A DNA stretch of 64,000 nucleotides from Bacteroidales bacterium (GTDB taxonomy: Bacteria > Bacteroidota > Bacteroidia > Bacteroidales > Muribaculaceae): the NCBI GenBank assembly GCA_030524805.1, contig JAUNFY010000004.1, forward strand, positions 17,374 through 81,373, read 5' to 3'. The notes under the pieces were generated by a model. That model did no database searches. It worked only from the letters and a program-made list of their open reading frames with translations, and was not told the origin of the DNA. The position numbers and the translations under genes are program-made. Shown in pieces: positions 37,501-46,426 of the stretch. The stretch's first letter is position 1. Every line of letters starts with the position of its first letter.

Positions 37501-38530
37501 TGAAATCGGGAAAGTCGTCGGAAAACTTGCGGTAGGTGAAAGGGGACTGGGTGCCGGGCACTATCACCACTCCCTTATAGTTGCATCCGATCCAGAGGTT
37601 GCCGTCGGGTGCGGAGAAGACGGCGCCGATGCTCGAATTGCGCAAATTGGCAAACGGGCAGTAAATCTCACCGGCGGGCTCGACGATGCCCGATGCAGTA
37701 GGCACCTGCCACAGGCCATGGTCGGACGTGGACACGTATACTCTCCGTCCGTCGGTGTTCGACAGTTTCTGTATGGTTATCTTGCCGTTGATATCGAGCC
37801 GGGTGGCTACATTGGTCTTCACGTCGAGTCGATAGAGTTCGTTGAGCGTGGCCACGAGCACATTGCCGTCGCTTTCAAGCGCCAGCGCCACTATGTATTC
37901 TCCGTTGGAGACCTGCACGGGAGTGATATGCCCGTTTGGCGCCATCTTGAACACTTTTCCCTCGTGCACTCCGAAATACATCTGCCCGTTGCTGCAGCAC
38001 ACTATGGAATTGAACGCGGCGCTTTCCGTCTTGGTGGTGTAGTTGACAGCCACGGGCTCGTCGCCATCGAATCCGACCACGTATAACCCCACACCAGAGG
38101 CGATGAAGGTCACGGTGCCGTCGGGCTGCTCACCCATATCTATGATGTAGCCGAGAAAAGATTTCGACGGGAGTTTCACCACCTTGAAGGAGTCGGTGTC
38201 CGGATCGTAGAGGTTCAGCCCGTTGGCTGTGGCCACCCATACCCTTCCTGCGGCATCACACAAGACGTCAAGCACGCGACTGTCGCTCAATGTGCGTGGC
38301 GCTCCATCCTCGTGCAGATATATGTCGAAGGCATTGCCGTCGAATCGGAAAAGCCCGCGGTTGGTGCCGATCCATACGAATCCGTCGTTGTCCTGGCAGA
38401 AGCCGGTGTAGCTTCCCGACACGAGCGCCGGCTGGTCGATCAGCCTGCCGTTTCGGTAGGCCGGAGGGAGCGCCGCGGCCTGAATGCCCAGGCCGACCAG
38501 CAGGAGTATGAGTATATATATTTTTCGCAT
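34511..38530 (-). CDS. Hybrid two-component system sensor-regulator (HTCS) of the xylan locus
   Basis: 1339 residues from MRKIYILILL. Signal peptide, two seven-bladed Reg_prop propellers (DNDGFVWIGTNRGLFRFDG and similar repeats), a Y_Y_Y domain (about 690-765), one transmembrane helix (LAYSIVLIALIALAWIV), histidine kinase with H-box DISHDLRSPISL, N-box NLISNAIKYTPEGG and G-box DTGIGL, receiver domain (FIDDDMEMRDY, phospho-Asp in IIISDVRMPVMDG) and AraC-type HTH (VETLADGVGVSRTHLHRKM, VAYKIGFTSQSHFSTHFKRY). It senses xylan oligosaccharides in the periplasm and activates the adjacent operon. The linker between kinase and receiver contains palindromic DNA (35335-35386), coding for SSRGSSPRGELPTRPAPLS, unlike the rest. 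Confidence 0.95.
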   Translation of the reverse strand: MRKIYILILLLVGLGIQAAALPPAYRNGRLIDQPALVSGSYTGFCQDNDGFVWIGTNRGLFRFDGNAFDIYLHEDGAPRTLSDSRVLDVLCDAAGRVWVATANGLNLYDPDTDSFKVVKLPSKSFLGYIIDMGEQPDGTVTFIASGVGLYVVGFDGDEPVAVNYTTKTESAAFNSIVCCSNGQMYFGVHEGKVFKMAPNGHITPVQVSNGEYIVALALESDGNVLVATLNELYRLDVKTNVATRLDINGKITIQKLSNTDGRRVYVSTSDHGLWQVPTASGIVEPAGEIYCPFANLRNSSIGAVFSAPDGNLWIGCNYKGVVIVPGTQSPFTYRKFSDDFPDFSGGVNAMALWKDKVLAAIDKGRVVMFAPDGRIELKADLPSGGPITSIVPTGDGKALLGVVGDGVWQLDLLTGSLREYLDIQGTYPLLTLALGRDSELFVGVYGTGLMRHNMITGEQTWIPHKEGTETGFSNPYITSMLPTDDGKLWISTYSGLACYDMEARKMLEVDQMPFLNGTTFTVAPDSKGTVLAGTSHGLIHFDREKGVVKTYTTRDGLSDNDVRSVVADSEGGVWIGTQRGLSYLTPDKTKIFAYYGGYGLIENVFNHVVYSRSADRIYLGNDLGMTSFRPESVPSPGFAGKVKVSAIYLNGNRLDHREQAESDAFIEGNAVSPTAINLPYKNNAMTLRLSMLDYRDASNISYRWRLHGNDDWIQTLPGENLIYLPHLEPGDYDFEVCAVENKTTSEPTRVKIHISTPWYLSFWAKLAYSIVLIALIALAWIVMRKKRDEKINDEKIKFFMDISHDLRSPISLVLSPLESLLKQPFDAEVHSKLEIMHRNVYRMLGLVNQLLDIRKIEKGKMSLKCRQTDMNAFVGELVEMFRPQAEDKKLTISFSPWDSDRQVWLDRKNFDKILVNLISNAIKYTPEGGAIEVAVESVKDDKMGDCVSVSVTDTGIGLDSKTAARLFERFYRVEKDQTHATIGFGIGLDLCRRLSELHHGRISGRNRDDSVKGSVFAVRIPLDEGLYRPEELLEGDDEQQRSLSLSSRGSSPRGELPTRPAPLSAGKYILFIDDDMEMRDYVAQQLGRYYKVSVACDGAEAMKMIGDKTPDIIISDVRMPVMDGLTLLKRLKADPATIDIPVILLSSKNDIADRMAGWDKGADAYLGKPFNIEELETMVGTLLENRRRMKCKYTGAQETVGKIAAPEMKGNDEHLMERILKEINEHIDDQEFNVETLADGVGVSRTHLHRKMKEMIGMTPSDYIRNIRLKRACELLKRSDIEVTQVAYKIGFTSQSHFSTHFKRYTGYSPSEYRAKMLKEGASGADAAADPKLLANNPE
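35335..35386. repeat. Two overlapping palindromes inside the HTCS linker
   Basis: A 12-bp stem (CTGCCGACAAGG / CCTTGTCGGCAG, 35335-35365) overlaps a perfect 26-bp palindrome (GGCAGCTCCCCCC and its complement, 35361-35386). Both lie in the kinase-receiver linker and keep the frame open. It looks like a small mobile hairpin element inserted in frame. Confidence 0.6.
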
Positions 38531-38652
38531 TGAGTTTTCCAAAATGTTAGGTCAGGCCGCCGACGGCCCTCAATTAAAACTTGGCGTGTACCTTGCCGGA
38601 AGCATGCGGCTTCGGCGAAGCGGTATTGTTGGTGCATAGACTGAATTCAGTT

Positions 38653-38683
38653 GCAAATTTACTAAAAAATAATGAATATACAA
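38653..38683 (-). promoter_or_regulatory. Candidate HTCS promoter
   Basis: The minus strand has TTG (38681-38683), a 19-bp spacer and TAAATTTGC (38653-38661), giving a leader of about 115 nt. The gap 38531-38871 also holds the divergent xylE promoter and a short stem near 38600-38620, but no gene. Confidence 0.4.
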
Positions 38684-38767
38684 CTCCCATTTTTCAAAAA
38701 TCAATTGAGACTTTCCAAAAACATGTATTTTTTAATCCAATAAGTAAAAAATTTCAAATATTTTGTG

Positions 38768-38777
38768 TAAATTTGCA
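38768..38777 (+). promoter_or_regulatory. Candidate -7 box for xylE
   Basis: TAAATTTGCA about 95 bp upstream of the xylE ATG. No clear -33 element at the usual spacing, which would fit control by an activator. Confidence 0.35.
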
Positions 38778-38871
38778 GAATATCCGGGCGGACTTACGTT
38801 CAGGACGCCATCCCGGCACGCACATAAGCGTCTGACCTCACGAATACTAATCAATAAAAACTATCAATATC

Positions 38872-40353
38872 ATGACTAACCAAACACAAGGCAGCAAAGC
38901 CTACCTTTTCGGCATCGTGCTTGTCGCGGTGCTCGGCGGCCTCCTCTTCGGCTACGACACGGCCGTGATTTCCGGAGCGGAAAAAGGTCTTCAGGCATTT
39001 TTCCTCGGCGCGAAAGATTTCGTCTATTCCGACACCATCCACGGCATCACCTCGTCGAGCGCACTGCTCGGTTGCATCATCGGCTCGGCCATCTCCGGCA
39101 TCATCGCCACACGCCTCGGCCGCAAGAAGGCCCTCTTCATCGCCGGCATCTTCTTCTTCGTGTCGGCCCTCGGCTCCTACTATCCTGAGTTCATGCTCTA
39201 CGATTACGGTCAGCCCAGTTTCTCGCTGCTCATCACTTTCAACGTCTACCGCATCATCGGCGGCATCGGCGTAGGCCTGGCATCGGCCATCTGCCCGATG
39301 TATATCGCCGAGGTGGCGCCCTCCAACATGCGTGGCACCCTCGTGTCGTGGAACCAGTTTGCCATCATCTTCGGCCAGCTGGTGGTATATTTCGTCAACT
39401 TCATGATTCTTGGCGAGCACACGCAGCCGATCATCGAGAAGATGGGCGAAGCGCTCTACGTGGTGAGCGACAGTTCCGACCCCTGGACCATCTCCACCGG
39501 CTGGCGCTATATGTTCGGCTCGGAAGCCATCGTGGCCGGCATCTTCACCATTCTCGTATGCCTCGTGCCTGAATCGCCCCGCTATCTTGCCATGACGGGC
39601 AAAGACCAGCAGGCCCTCAAGGTGCTCACCAAAATCAACGGCAGCGTGAAAGCAGCCGAAATCCTGAAGGATATCAAGGAGACCGTAAGCGTCAAGAGCG
39701 AGAAACTCTTCTCGTTCGGCATCATGGTGGTGTTTGTCGGCGTAATGCTCTCCGTGTTCCAGCAGGCTGTCGGCATCAACGCAGTGCTCTACTATGCTCC
39801 GCGTATTTTCGAATCGATGAACATGGGCAATCCTATGGTGCAGACAGTGATCATGGGCATCGTCAACATCGCCTTCACCCTCGTGGCTGTCTTCACTGTC
39901 GAGAAACTCGGCCGCAAGCCGCTCCTCATCTGGGGCTCGATAGGCATGGCACTCGGAGCATTGGGCGTAGCGCTGAGCAACGTAACCGAAATGCCGGCTC
40001 TCTTCCCCGTGGTCAGCATCATGGTATATTCCGCTTCCTTCATGTTCTCGTGGGGCCCCATCTGCTGGGTGCTCATCTCGGAGATCTTCCCCAACACCAT
40101 CCGCTCCCAGGCCGTGGCGATCGCTGTGGCTTTCCAGTGGATTTTCAACTTCATCGTTTCGAGCACATTCGTGCCGATGTACAACATGAGCATGGGCGAC
40201 ATGGGCACGAAGTTCGGCCACTTCTTCGCCTACGCTCTCTACGGAGTGATCTGCATCATCGCGGCATGGTTTGTGGCTCGCTTCGTACCGGAGACAAAGG
40301 GCAAGACCCTGGAAGACATGACCGCCCTCTGGCGCAACCGCAACAAAAAATAA
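38872..40353 (+). CDS. xylE: D-xylose:H+ symporter (MFS sugar porter)
   Basis: 493 residues, 12 predicted transmembrane helices. Sugar-porter motifs are all present: GGLLFGYDTAVISGA, RLGRKKAL, PMYIAEVAPSNMRG, VPESPRYL, FQQAVGINAVLYYAP, EKLGRKPLL and PETKGKTLEDM. The long loop after helix 5 (HTQPIIEKMGEALYVVSDSSD) and the overall sequence are of the XylE type. It imports monomeric xylose released by the extracellular enzymes. It is transcribed divergently from the HTCS, so the two may share regulation. Confidence 0.88.
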   Translation: MTNQTQGSKAYLFGIVLVAVLGGLLFGYDTAVISGAEKGLQAFFLGAKDFVYSDTIHGITSSSALLGCIIGSAISGIIATRLGRKKALFIAGIFFFVSALGSYYPEFMLYDYGQPSFSLLITFNVYRIIGGIGVGLASAICPMYIAEVAPSNMRGTLVSWNQFAIIFGQLVVYFVNFMILGEHTQPIIEKMGEALYVVSDSSDPWTISTGWRYMFGSEAIVAGIFTILVCLVPESPRYLAMTGKDQQALKVLTKINGSVKAAEILKDIKETVSVKSEKLFSFGIMVVFVGVMLSVFQQAVGINAVLYYAPRIFESMNMGNPMVQTVIMGIVNIAFTLVAVFTVEKLGRKPLLIWGSIGMALGALGVALSNVTEMPALFPVVSIMVYSASFMFSWGPICWVLISEIFPNTIRSQAVAIAVAFQWIFNFIVSSTFVPMYNMSMGDMGTKFGHFFAYALYGVICIIAAWFVARFVPETKGKTLEDMTALWRNRNKK

Positions 40354-40511
40354 TTCAAGTTTCGCAGGCTCAACTTGAAGGTTATGGGTTATAAGGTTAG
40401 TTTATGTGCAACTCCTCTCGTGGCTTTATCCGAGGTTAGTTCTGTAAAAAAATACTAACAATACCATATTATCAATGAAGTTCAAGAAGCGAAACTTGAG
40501 TCAGTAAATAC

Positions 40512-40545
40512 CAAACGGCTCCCTATGAAAACAGGGAGCCGTTTG
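40512..40545. terminator. Bidirectional terminator between xylE and GH43
   Basis: A 13-bp perfect stem (CAAACGGCTCCCT and its complement) with an 8-nt loop lies between the two convergent genes. Confidence 0.7.
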
Positions 40546-40565
40546 ATATTTAGTGACTGATGTGG

Positions 40566-42620
40566 TTATTTCACGGGACGCAATATATATGTCTTCACTG
40601 CACCGTTGTAGTCGAAAGTGACAGTGGAGTCACCCTCGGGAGTCGTCGGCTGATTCACGGATATCTTCACATCGGGATTGTCGCAATACGCAGACACTGT
40701 GGGAACCGTATCCGACAGGAGACGATACTCCACGTCATACCGGTCATAACCTGTATAGCCGTTGATGGCGTTGCTTCGCGTTGGATTCTCGGGAAGATTT
40801 AGCGCTACTCCGTTGACGGCGATAGTGACCTTCGGGGAGGGTATGTGTTCAAGGGGATTATCCTTTTTGCTAAACCCGAGTCCGTTCAACTCAACTGCCG
40901 GGTGACCGGGATAACCTTCGGCCTTCAGATATATCGCATGCTTGCCGTCGAGATTGTCTACTGCGGATGCCACATCGAGAGTATATTTGGTCATCTCGCC
41001 CGGTTTGCCGCCGGCAATTGTGATCTCCCCTATTTTTCTGCCATGCCATGTATCGTTGTCATAAGGGCCGTCGAGCCATACACTGACTTTGCAGGGGCGC
41101 GGCGACAACGGCGTGACGAAAAGGTTGAACTCTGTTTCGTTGCCCGGTTTCGTACCCTCAAATGCCTTCAGGCCTTTCTGCGGCTTGTCGAGTCCGCCGA
41201 ACCCGAAATACTTGTAACCTACGATGTCGCCTCCCGACATGAGCACACGCATGTTGGCATCCCAGATGTCCCAGGTGTCCTGCTGCGAGCCTATGTCAGA
41301 CAGATAGCAGGCGTAGCCGGCGTCGTAGAATTTGTATGGGTCGAGACCAAAAATCTGGAAACCTTCCGAAGTCACCTCCGCACCGGAATATATGTCTCCA
41401 TTTGAGGCCTTGGCCATCCATTTTCCATCTGCTGCGTATGGATCATATCCGGTGATTGTCAGCACACCACCCTCAGCCACCGGCTTCGTGTCGTATTCAA
41501 TGCTTATCGGAGCAACCATAGCCTGGCGCGCGAAACCGAATCCCCGTGGCGGACGATGATAGAACACGTACCACTGACCGTTGATTTCCTGAATCGAGCC
41601 GTGGGTGTTGTGGGCGGCGTTGGTTGCAGTCAGTGCCGTACCGTCTTCATTAGGGACTATGCCACGCGAGTCGACGAGCACACCGCCGCTGCGCCAGGGT
41701 CCGAGCGGCGAGTCGGCGAATGCGTACCGGAGAGTTGAGTTCGAACTTCCTATCCCGTAGTCAGGGCCGGAATGGCCCGAGAATATCATTACATATTTAT
41801 TTCCGATCTTGCGGATCGAGGACGCTTCGAAGAAATTGAATTCTCCGGGATTCTGATCCTTGAAAAGCGCCGGATACTCGGTGCCCTCCGGATCGCGCAC
41901 CTCACCGTAGCGGTGGCTGGCCGGCATGAAATACGGTATCACCTCAGTGCCGGGACGCACGGAATACATTGTATTCTGGTCAAGTTCCGCCGCACAGGAA
42001 CGCTGGAATCCCCAGAAGCCATAAGCCCTGAACCCTTTTTCGTAGTCAGGATCCTTACGGCTTGTTATTTCCTCGATAAAGATCGAGGGGTCGAAGCCGA
42101 GGATACTGCCGTCGATCACAGCAGAGCCGTCAGCGTCAAGATTGACCGGGGTAAACGGTCCGTCGGGACGGTCGCTCTTGCACACCATCGCCTCGCGGCG
42201 CGGTCCACGGCTGTGAGGATACAGATAATAGGTCTTCTTCCCCTTTCTGTCTTTGACCTCAACAAGGTCAGGCGCATACATCACGTCCCATTTTCCGTCT
42301 TTCTGATAGGTGAATATCGGGCCTTCGTCGCGCCAGTCGGTGAGATCCTCCACCGGTGCCGACCACATACGGATATCCGGACCGCAATAACTGTCGGTTC
42401 TGACATCGTGCGATCCGATGATGTATGCACGATACTTTCCCGGATTGTCGGGATCTTCAAACACCCGTGGTTCGCCATCGGGGAGATGTTCCCATAGCGG
42501 AAGATAAGGATTGCCAACTCCCTCCGCTCTGTTCACTCCTGATGCGGAAGTCGAGACTGTGCCTAAAGCGACTGCGGCTGCAAGCACTGCAATTCCATGC
42601 AAAGCAAGATTTTTCTTCAT
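40566..42620 (-). CDS. Secreted GH43 glycosidase with C-terminal carbohydrate-binding region
   Basis: 684 residues from MKKNLALHG, chosen because it begins a signal peptide (ending near STSA, about 27); an upstream Met would add 21 odd residues. GH43 propeller with VFEDPDNPGKY (base), LGFDPSIFIEE (modulator) and FNFFEASSIRK (acid). The C-terminal 300 residues are beta-rich and include a CBM6-like part (ITGYDPYAADGKW, IYSGAEVTSEGFQIFG, NGLGFSKK). It is near the GH51 gene in the same direction, separated by a terminator, and likely acts on arabinan or arabinoxylan side chains. Subfamily not assigned. Confidence 0.85.
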   Translation of the reverse strand: MKKNLALHGIAVLAAAVALGTVSTSASGVNRAEGVGNPYLPLWEHLPDGEPRVFEDPDNPGKYRAYIIGSHDVRTDSYCGPDIRMWSAPVEDLTDWRDEGPIFTYQKDGKWDVMYAPDLVEVKDRKGKKTYYLYPHSRGPRREAMVCKSDRPDGPFTPVNLDADGSAVIDGSILGFDPSIFIEEITSRKDPDYEKGFRAYGFWGFQRSCAAELDQNTMYSVRPGTEVIPYFMPASHRYGEVRDPEGTEYPALFKDQNPGEFNFFEASSIRKIGNKYVMIFSGHSGPDYGIGSSNSTLRYAFADSPLGPWRSGGVLVDSRGIVPNEDGTALTATNAAHNTHGSIQEINGQWYVFYHRPPRGFGFARQAMVAPISIEYDTKPVAEGGVLTITGYDPYAADGKWMAKASNGDIYSGAEVTSEGFQIFGLDPYKFYDAGYACYLSDIGSQQDTWDIWDANMRVLMSGGDIVGYKYFGFGGLDKPQKGLKAFEGTKPGNETEFNLFVTPLSPRPCKVSVWLDGPYDNDTWHGRKIGEITIAGGKPGEMTKYTLDVASAVDNLDGKHAIYLKAEGYPGHPAVELNGLGFSKKDNPLEHIPSPKVTIAVNGVALNLPENPTRSNAINGYTGYDRYDVEYRLLSDTVPTVSAYCDNPDVKISVNQPTTPEGDSTVTFDYNGAVKTYILRPVK

Positions 42621-42688
42621 AATACGAATTTGATTTGTCAGTATAGCATTGTTGGAATTGCAAATATATAAAAAAAAATCCAAACAAT

Positions 42689-42728
42689 AAAATCAGACGC
42701 CTGCTGCAATGAGCAAGCGTCTGATTTT
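42689..42728 (-). terminator. Terminator downstream of GH51
   Basis: A 12-bp stem (AAAATCAGACGC / GCGTCTGATTTT) with an inner small stem, 30 bp after the GH51 stop and followed by T-rich sequence on the minus strand. Confidence 0.7.
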
Positions 42729-42757
42729 AAGCGTTTAACTAAATTTTAATTTAGATT

Positions 42758-44323
42758 TTAATTTTTCACCGCGAGGGCTACAATCGACATGGGAGGGAGG
42801 GTGACTTTGAGGCCTTCCTTGGTGACCTTGAAGTCTTTGAAAGCGGCTGTCTTCACCTTGTCGGGGTTGTCGAAGTCGTTGTAGTCGTCGGCGGCCGAGG
42901 ATGTGAGGATTTCGCCGGCAATGGCGGCTTTCTTGTTGAGTTTCTCAAACGGGATGAGCACCTCGGCTTTCTCCTTGAGGTCGACGTTGGTGAGCGTCAC
43001 GTTCAAGACTCCATCTTTCTCAGAGGCTGTGGCGCTTACGGTAGGCAGCGGACGGGGAGCTTTCTTGCCGGGCACCTCACGCACAGTGGTCTCGACGTCG
43101 AGAGGGATGAATGTGGCGTTCTGGTGAGGAGCGTACATCTTGAATACGTGGTAGGTGGGTGTGAGCACCATCTTGTCGCCGCTTGTGAGCACCATCGACT
43201 GGAGCACGTTGGCAATCTGTGCGATGTTGGCCATCTTGACGCGGTCGGTGTGGCGATTGAAGACATTGAGGCTCAGGGCAGCCACCATGGCGTCGCGCAT
43301 TGTGTTCTGCTGGTAGAGGTGTCCGGGGACAGTGCCGGGTTCCTCATCCCACCATGTGCCCCATTCGTCGACGAGGAGTGCCACCTTCTTGTTGGGGTCA
43401 TATTTGCTCATGATGGAGTCGTGCTTCATGATGACCGGCTCAATCTCAAGACACTTGCCGAGAGTCCAGTAATAGTCATCATCGTTGAATTTAGTGGCGC
43501 TTCCCTTGCTGCCGGTCCATCCGGTCACTGTATAATAATGGAGCGAGAGACCTTTCATGTGGTTTTTGGCCTTTTTCATAAGGACGTCGGTCCAGTTGTA
43601 GTCATAGTCGCTTGCTCCGGATGCAATCTTGTAGAGTTTATTGCCGTTTACGTCGCGGCAGTAGGTCTGATAGCGGCGATATTCCGAAGCGTAGTCTTCG
43701 GGAGTGAAGTTTCCGCCGCAGCCCCAGCTTTCGTTGCCAACGCCGAGATATTTCAGTTTCCAGGGTTTCTCGCGTCCGTTTTTCTTGCGGAGCTCGGCCT
43801 GCGGACCGTTTTCAGCAGTGATGTATTCCACCCATTTGGAGAGTTCCTCCACAGTTCCGCTGCCAACGTTGCCGCTCAGATAAGGCTCGCAGCCTATGAG
43901 CTCACAGAGGTTGAAAAACTCGTGGGTTCCGAAGGAGTTGTCTTCCACAGTTCCGCCCCAGTTGTTGTTGATCATCACAGGACGATTTTCTTTCGGACCG
44001 ATACCGTCTACCCAGTGGTATTCATCGGCGAAGCAACCGCCCGGCCAGCGCATCACGGGCACTTTGAGGTCTTTAAGAGCCTGGAGCACGTCGTTGCGGT
44101 ATCCGTTGGTGTTGGGAATCGGGGAGTCTTCGCCGACCCAGAGGCCGCCATAGATGCAGGTGCCGAGATGCTCGGCAAACTGGCCGTAGATTTCGGCCGG
44201 AATCGTGCGTTCCGGATTCACGTTGTTCAGATCGAGCCTGACAGTGGCGTTCTCCACCGCCAGAGCCGGCGAAGCCACAGCCATCAAAGCCGCGCCAGCC
44301 GCCAAAGAAGCAATTAGTTTCAT
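42758..44323 (-). CDS. GH51 alpha-L-arabinofuranosidase
   Basis: 521 residues from [10 protein letters not shown] with a signal peptide ending near PALA (about 22); the upstream Met would add 8 residues. GH51 barrel with acid/base Glu198 ([11 protein letters not shown]) and nucleophile Glu320 ([10 protein letters not shown]); [14 protein letters not shown] is another family block. It releases terminal arabinofuranose from arabinoxylan and arabinan, complementing the GH43 enzymes. Preceded by a small MNT gene 36 bp upstream and followed by its own terminator. Confidence 0.95.
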   Translation of the reverse strand: MKLIASLAAGAALMAVASPALAVENATVRLDLNNVNPERTIPAEIYGQFAEHLGTCIYGGLWVGEDSPIPNTNGYRNDVLQALKDLKVPVMRWPGGCFADEYHWVDGIGPKENRPVMINNNWGGTVEDNSFGTHEFFNLCELIGCEPYLSGNVGSGTVEELSKWVEYITAENGPQAELRKKNGREKPWKLKYLGVGNESWGCGGNFTPEDYASEYRRYQTYCRDVNGNKLYKIASGASDYDYNWTDVLMKKAKNHMKGLSLHYYTVTGWTGSKGSATKFNDDDYYWTLGKCLEIEPVIMKHDSIMSKYDPNKKVALLVDEWGTWWDEEPGTVPGHLYQQNTMRDAMVAALSLNVFNRHTDRVKMANIAQIANVLQSMVLTSGDKMVLTPTYHVFKMYAPHQNATFIPLDVETTVREVPGKKAPRPLPTVSATASEKDGVLNVTLTNVDLKEKAEVLIPFEKLNKKAAIAGEILTSSAADDYNDFDNPDKVKTAAFKDFKVTKEGLKVTLPPMSIVALAVKN

Positions 44324-44359
44324 TACTGTAATGTATTTATGGTTCATTAGATTTCAGAT

Positions 44360-44653
44360 TCAAACAATAGCCACTTTATCATTTGCTATTTCATTTAGGA
44401 ATCTTGCAGACAGGTGAGAATGTCGCCTTACGATATCAACCGACACACTCAAAATATTCTCCAGATATTCACGAAGTGACTCTATCAGAAATATTCTTGG
44501 CGGCATCTCGACAAGTAAATCCACGTCACTGTCTTTTCTATTGTCGCCCCGCGCCATTGACCCGAACAGGCACAACGACTCCACTCCATATTCCTTCCTT
44601 AGATATGGAGAAGCGGCCTTAAGTCGCTCTATACATTCACTTCGCGTACACAT
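44360..44653 (-). CDS. MNT-type nucleotidyltransferase (MntA-like), no HEPN partner
   Basis: 97 residues with the minimal nucleotidyltransferase motif GS-x10-DxD (LFGSMARGDNRKDSDVDLLVEM). Such proteins are usually the antitoxin half of MNT-HEPN pairs, adding AMP to the HEPN toxin. Here the downstream neighbour is GH51, 36 bp away, and no HEPN-like frame is visible on either side, so it is an orphan. Complete length for the family. Promoter at 44680-44710. Confidence 0.85.
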   Translation of the reverse strand: MCTRSECIERLKAASPYLRKEYGVESLCLFGSMARGDNRKDSDVDLLVEMPPRIFLIESLREYLENILSVSVDIVRRHSHLSARFLNEIANDKVAIV

Positions 44654-44679
44654 ATTTGTTTCTTATTCCGTTATATTTT

Positions 44680-44710
44680 GCAAATATACAACTTTTTCGT
44701 GAAACGGCAA
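44680..44710 (-). promoter_or_regulatory. Candidate promoter for the MNT-GH51 pair
   Basis: On the minus strand TTG (44708-44710), a 19-bp spacer and TATATTTGC (44680-44688). The rest of 44654-44993 contains only AT-rich sequence and the divergent promoter of the porin gene. Confidence 0.4.
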
Positions 44711-44928
44711 GAGTTATTTGGAATTTAAGCCTACAGTTTCATAAAAAATACGGATGCAACTTCAGTCAGGCGCAAGGTTAATATGTTAAGGAATGATAAA
44801 ATCAATAAAAATAAATTAACGAAGCAACACGAATCTGAATTTTAAGCATTTGCTACTTTTATGACTTAAATTTTACACAAAATCTAAAAATTTTCAATTA
44901 TTTTTCTAATAATCTCGATTATTTTGTG

Positions 44929-44937
44929 TAATTTTGC
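44929..44937 (+). promoter_or_regulatory. Candidate -7 box for the FadL-type gene
   Basis: TAATTTTGC 57 bp before the chosen ATG. Because transcription would start near 44943, the upstream in-frame TTG at 44934 is unlikely to be a start codon. Confidence 0.4.
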
Positions 44938-44993
44938 AATCAGTTTCTACAACCATCGCATTGCTGACAGAGCAAAGCGAACAACTGATGTAT

Positions 44994-46313
44994 ATGAAAA
45001 AATTATTATTACCTATCGCAGCAATCGCGATCTCCCTCACCGCAGCAGCCGAAGGCTACCAAGTAAACACACTCAGTGCAAAACAGAACGGTATGGGACA
45101 TACCGGAACAGCACTCAAGCTCGGAGCCGAAAGCATGATCTTCAATCCCGCCGGAATGGCTTTCATGGACAAGACAGTAGACTTCTCAGCGTCCGTAACC
45201 GGCATCTTCGCAACTGCAAAAGCCACTCTTCCGAACGGCACCACTTACGAGACCGACAACAAGGCCTCTACTCCGATGAGCGCCAACCTCGGATTCTCGA
45301 TATACGACAATCTGAAAGCCGGCATCTCTTTCTATACCCCTTACGGCAGCGGCATCAACTGGACTGACAACTGGCCCGGCGCGATGCTCAGCCAGTCGGT
45401 AAACCTCGCCACCTACACCCTCCAGCCTACCATCGCATGGCAAATAACCCCGAAACTCTCGATCGGAGCCGGCCTAATGATGACCTGGGGCACTGTAGAT
45501 CTCAACAAGGGGCTCGTAGACCCCACTACCCTCGACGCCCTCCTAAGCCAAATGGGAATGCCGGCCTCTTTCGGAAGCACCGTGCCGGCATCGGTCAACC
45601 TCAAGGGGACCACGAGCATGGCGTTTGGCGTGAACGTTGGCGCCATGTATGACTTCAACGAAAAATGGACAATCGGAGCATCCTACCGCTCCAAGATGCC
45701 GATGAAGGTGAAAGCGGGAACGGCTTCGCTCTCCTACGTCAACGAACTGGCCAAGACGGTCTTGGAAAGCAAACTCTCGGTGCTTGACCAGGCCAACTTC
45801 AAAGCTGAGATGCCATGCGTGTCGGTGCTCAACATCGGGGGAGCCTACCGCCCCATACCGAATGTGACAGTGGCTGCCGACATCCAGGTATCATTCTGGA
45901 AAGAATATGATCAGCTCGACATCGAATTCCTGAGCGAACAGCTCACTCCTTTCAATCAGCACATCGCCAAAGACTACCGCAACTCCCTGACTTATCATGT
46001 CGGTGCGGAATGGGGCGTGACAAAACGCTTCGACCTGCGTTGCGGACTGATGGTGGACACGGCACCGATGCGCAGCGACAACTACAATCCGGAGACACCG
46101 GGCATGACTAAAATAGAACCTTCCATCGGTTTCTCGTTCCGGCCGGTAAAGAACTTCTCGATTGATCTGGCGGTGCTGTATGTTGCCGGACTGGGAATGG
46201 ACAACGCCTCATGCACTTACAAGAACCTGCTGACAAACCAGGACCAGACCTTCACGGCTGACTATAAGGTGCATGCCGTCAACCCTTCACTGGGAGTTTC
46301 CTACAGTTTCTGA
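44994..46313 (+). CDS. FadL/OmpP1-family outer-membrane transporter
   Basis: 439 residues from MKKLLLPIAAIA, chosen over an upstream TTG that lies inside the promoter. Signal peptide ends near AAAEG. Mature part has the FadL family N-terminus (GYQVNTLSAKQNGMGHTGTAL, then MIFNPAGMAFM) and repeated amphipathic strands ending in SLGVSYSF with a terminal Phe. This family moves hydrophobic compounds such as long-chain fatty acids through the outer membrane. It is monocistronic, ending at a strong terminator. Confidence 0.88.
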   Translation: MKKLLLPIAAIAISLTAAAEGYQVNTLSAKQNGMGHTGTALKLGAESMIFNPAGMAFMDKTVDFSASVTGIFATAKATLPNGTTYETDNKASTPMSANLGFSIYDNLKAGISFYTPYGSGINWTDNWPGAMLSQSVNLATYTLQPTIAWQITPKLSIGAGLMMTWGTVDLNKGLVDPTTLDALLSQMGMPASFGSTVPASVNLKGTTSMAFGVNVGAMYDFNEKWTIGASYRSKMPMKVKAGTASLSYVNELAKTVLESKLSVLDQANFKAEMPCVSVLNIGGAYRPIPNVTVAADIQVSFWKEYDQLDIEFLSEQLTPFNQHIAKDYRNSLTYHVGAEWGVTKRFDLRCGLMVDTAPMRSDNYNPETPGMTKIEPSIGFSFRPVKNFSIDLAVLYVAGLGMDNASCTYKNLLTNQDQTFTADYKVHAVNPSLGVSYSF

Positions 46314-46369
46314 CAACTGCCCGGATAAGCCGCGGGCAGCCTTGCGGATAGCGGGCATCATGATAAAGA

Positions 46370-46408
46370 AAGCCTCCGGAGCCTTTTTGAAGAGGGCTCC
46401 GGAGGCTT
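46370..46408 (+). terminator. Terminator of the FadL-type gene
   Basis: A 14-bp perfect stem (AAGCCTCCGGAGCC / GGCTCCGGAGGCTT) with an 11-nt loop, 57 bp after the stop codon. Confidence 0.7.
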
Positions 46409-46426
46409 GAATCATTTCGGGCTTCC

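Noticed and set aside
38851-40221. A 456-codon minus-strand frame opposite xylE
   Set aside because: His/Asp/Glu-rich shadow; the plus-strand frame has all sugar-porter motifs.
44934-44993. A 20-residue N-terminal extension of the FadL-type protein from TTG
   Set aside because: The TTG lies within the -7 promoter box; the Met at 44994 begins a clean signal peptide.
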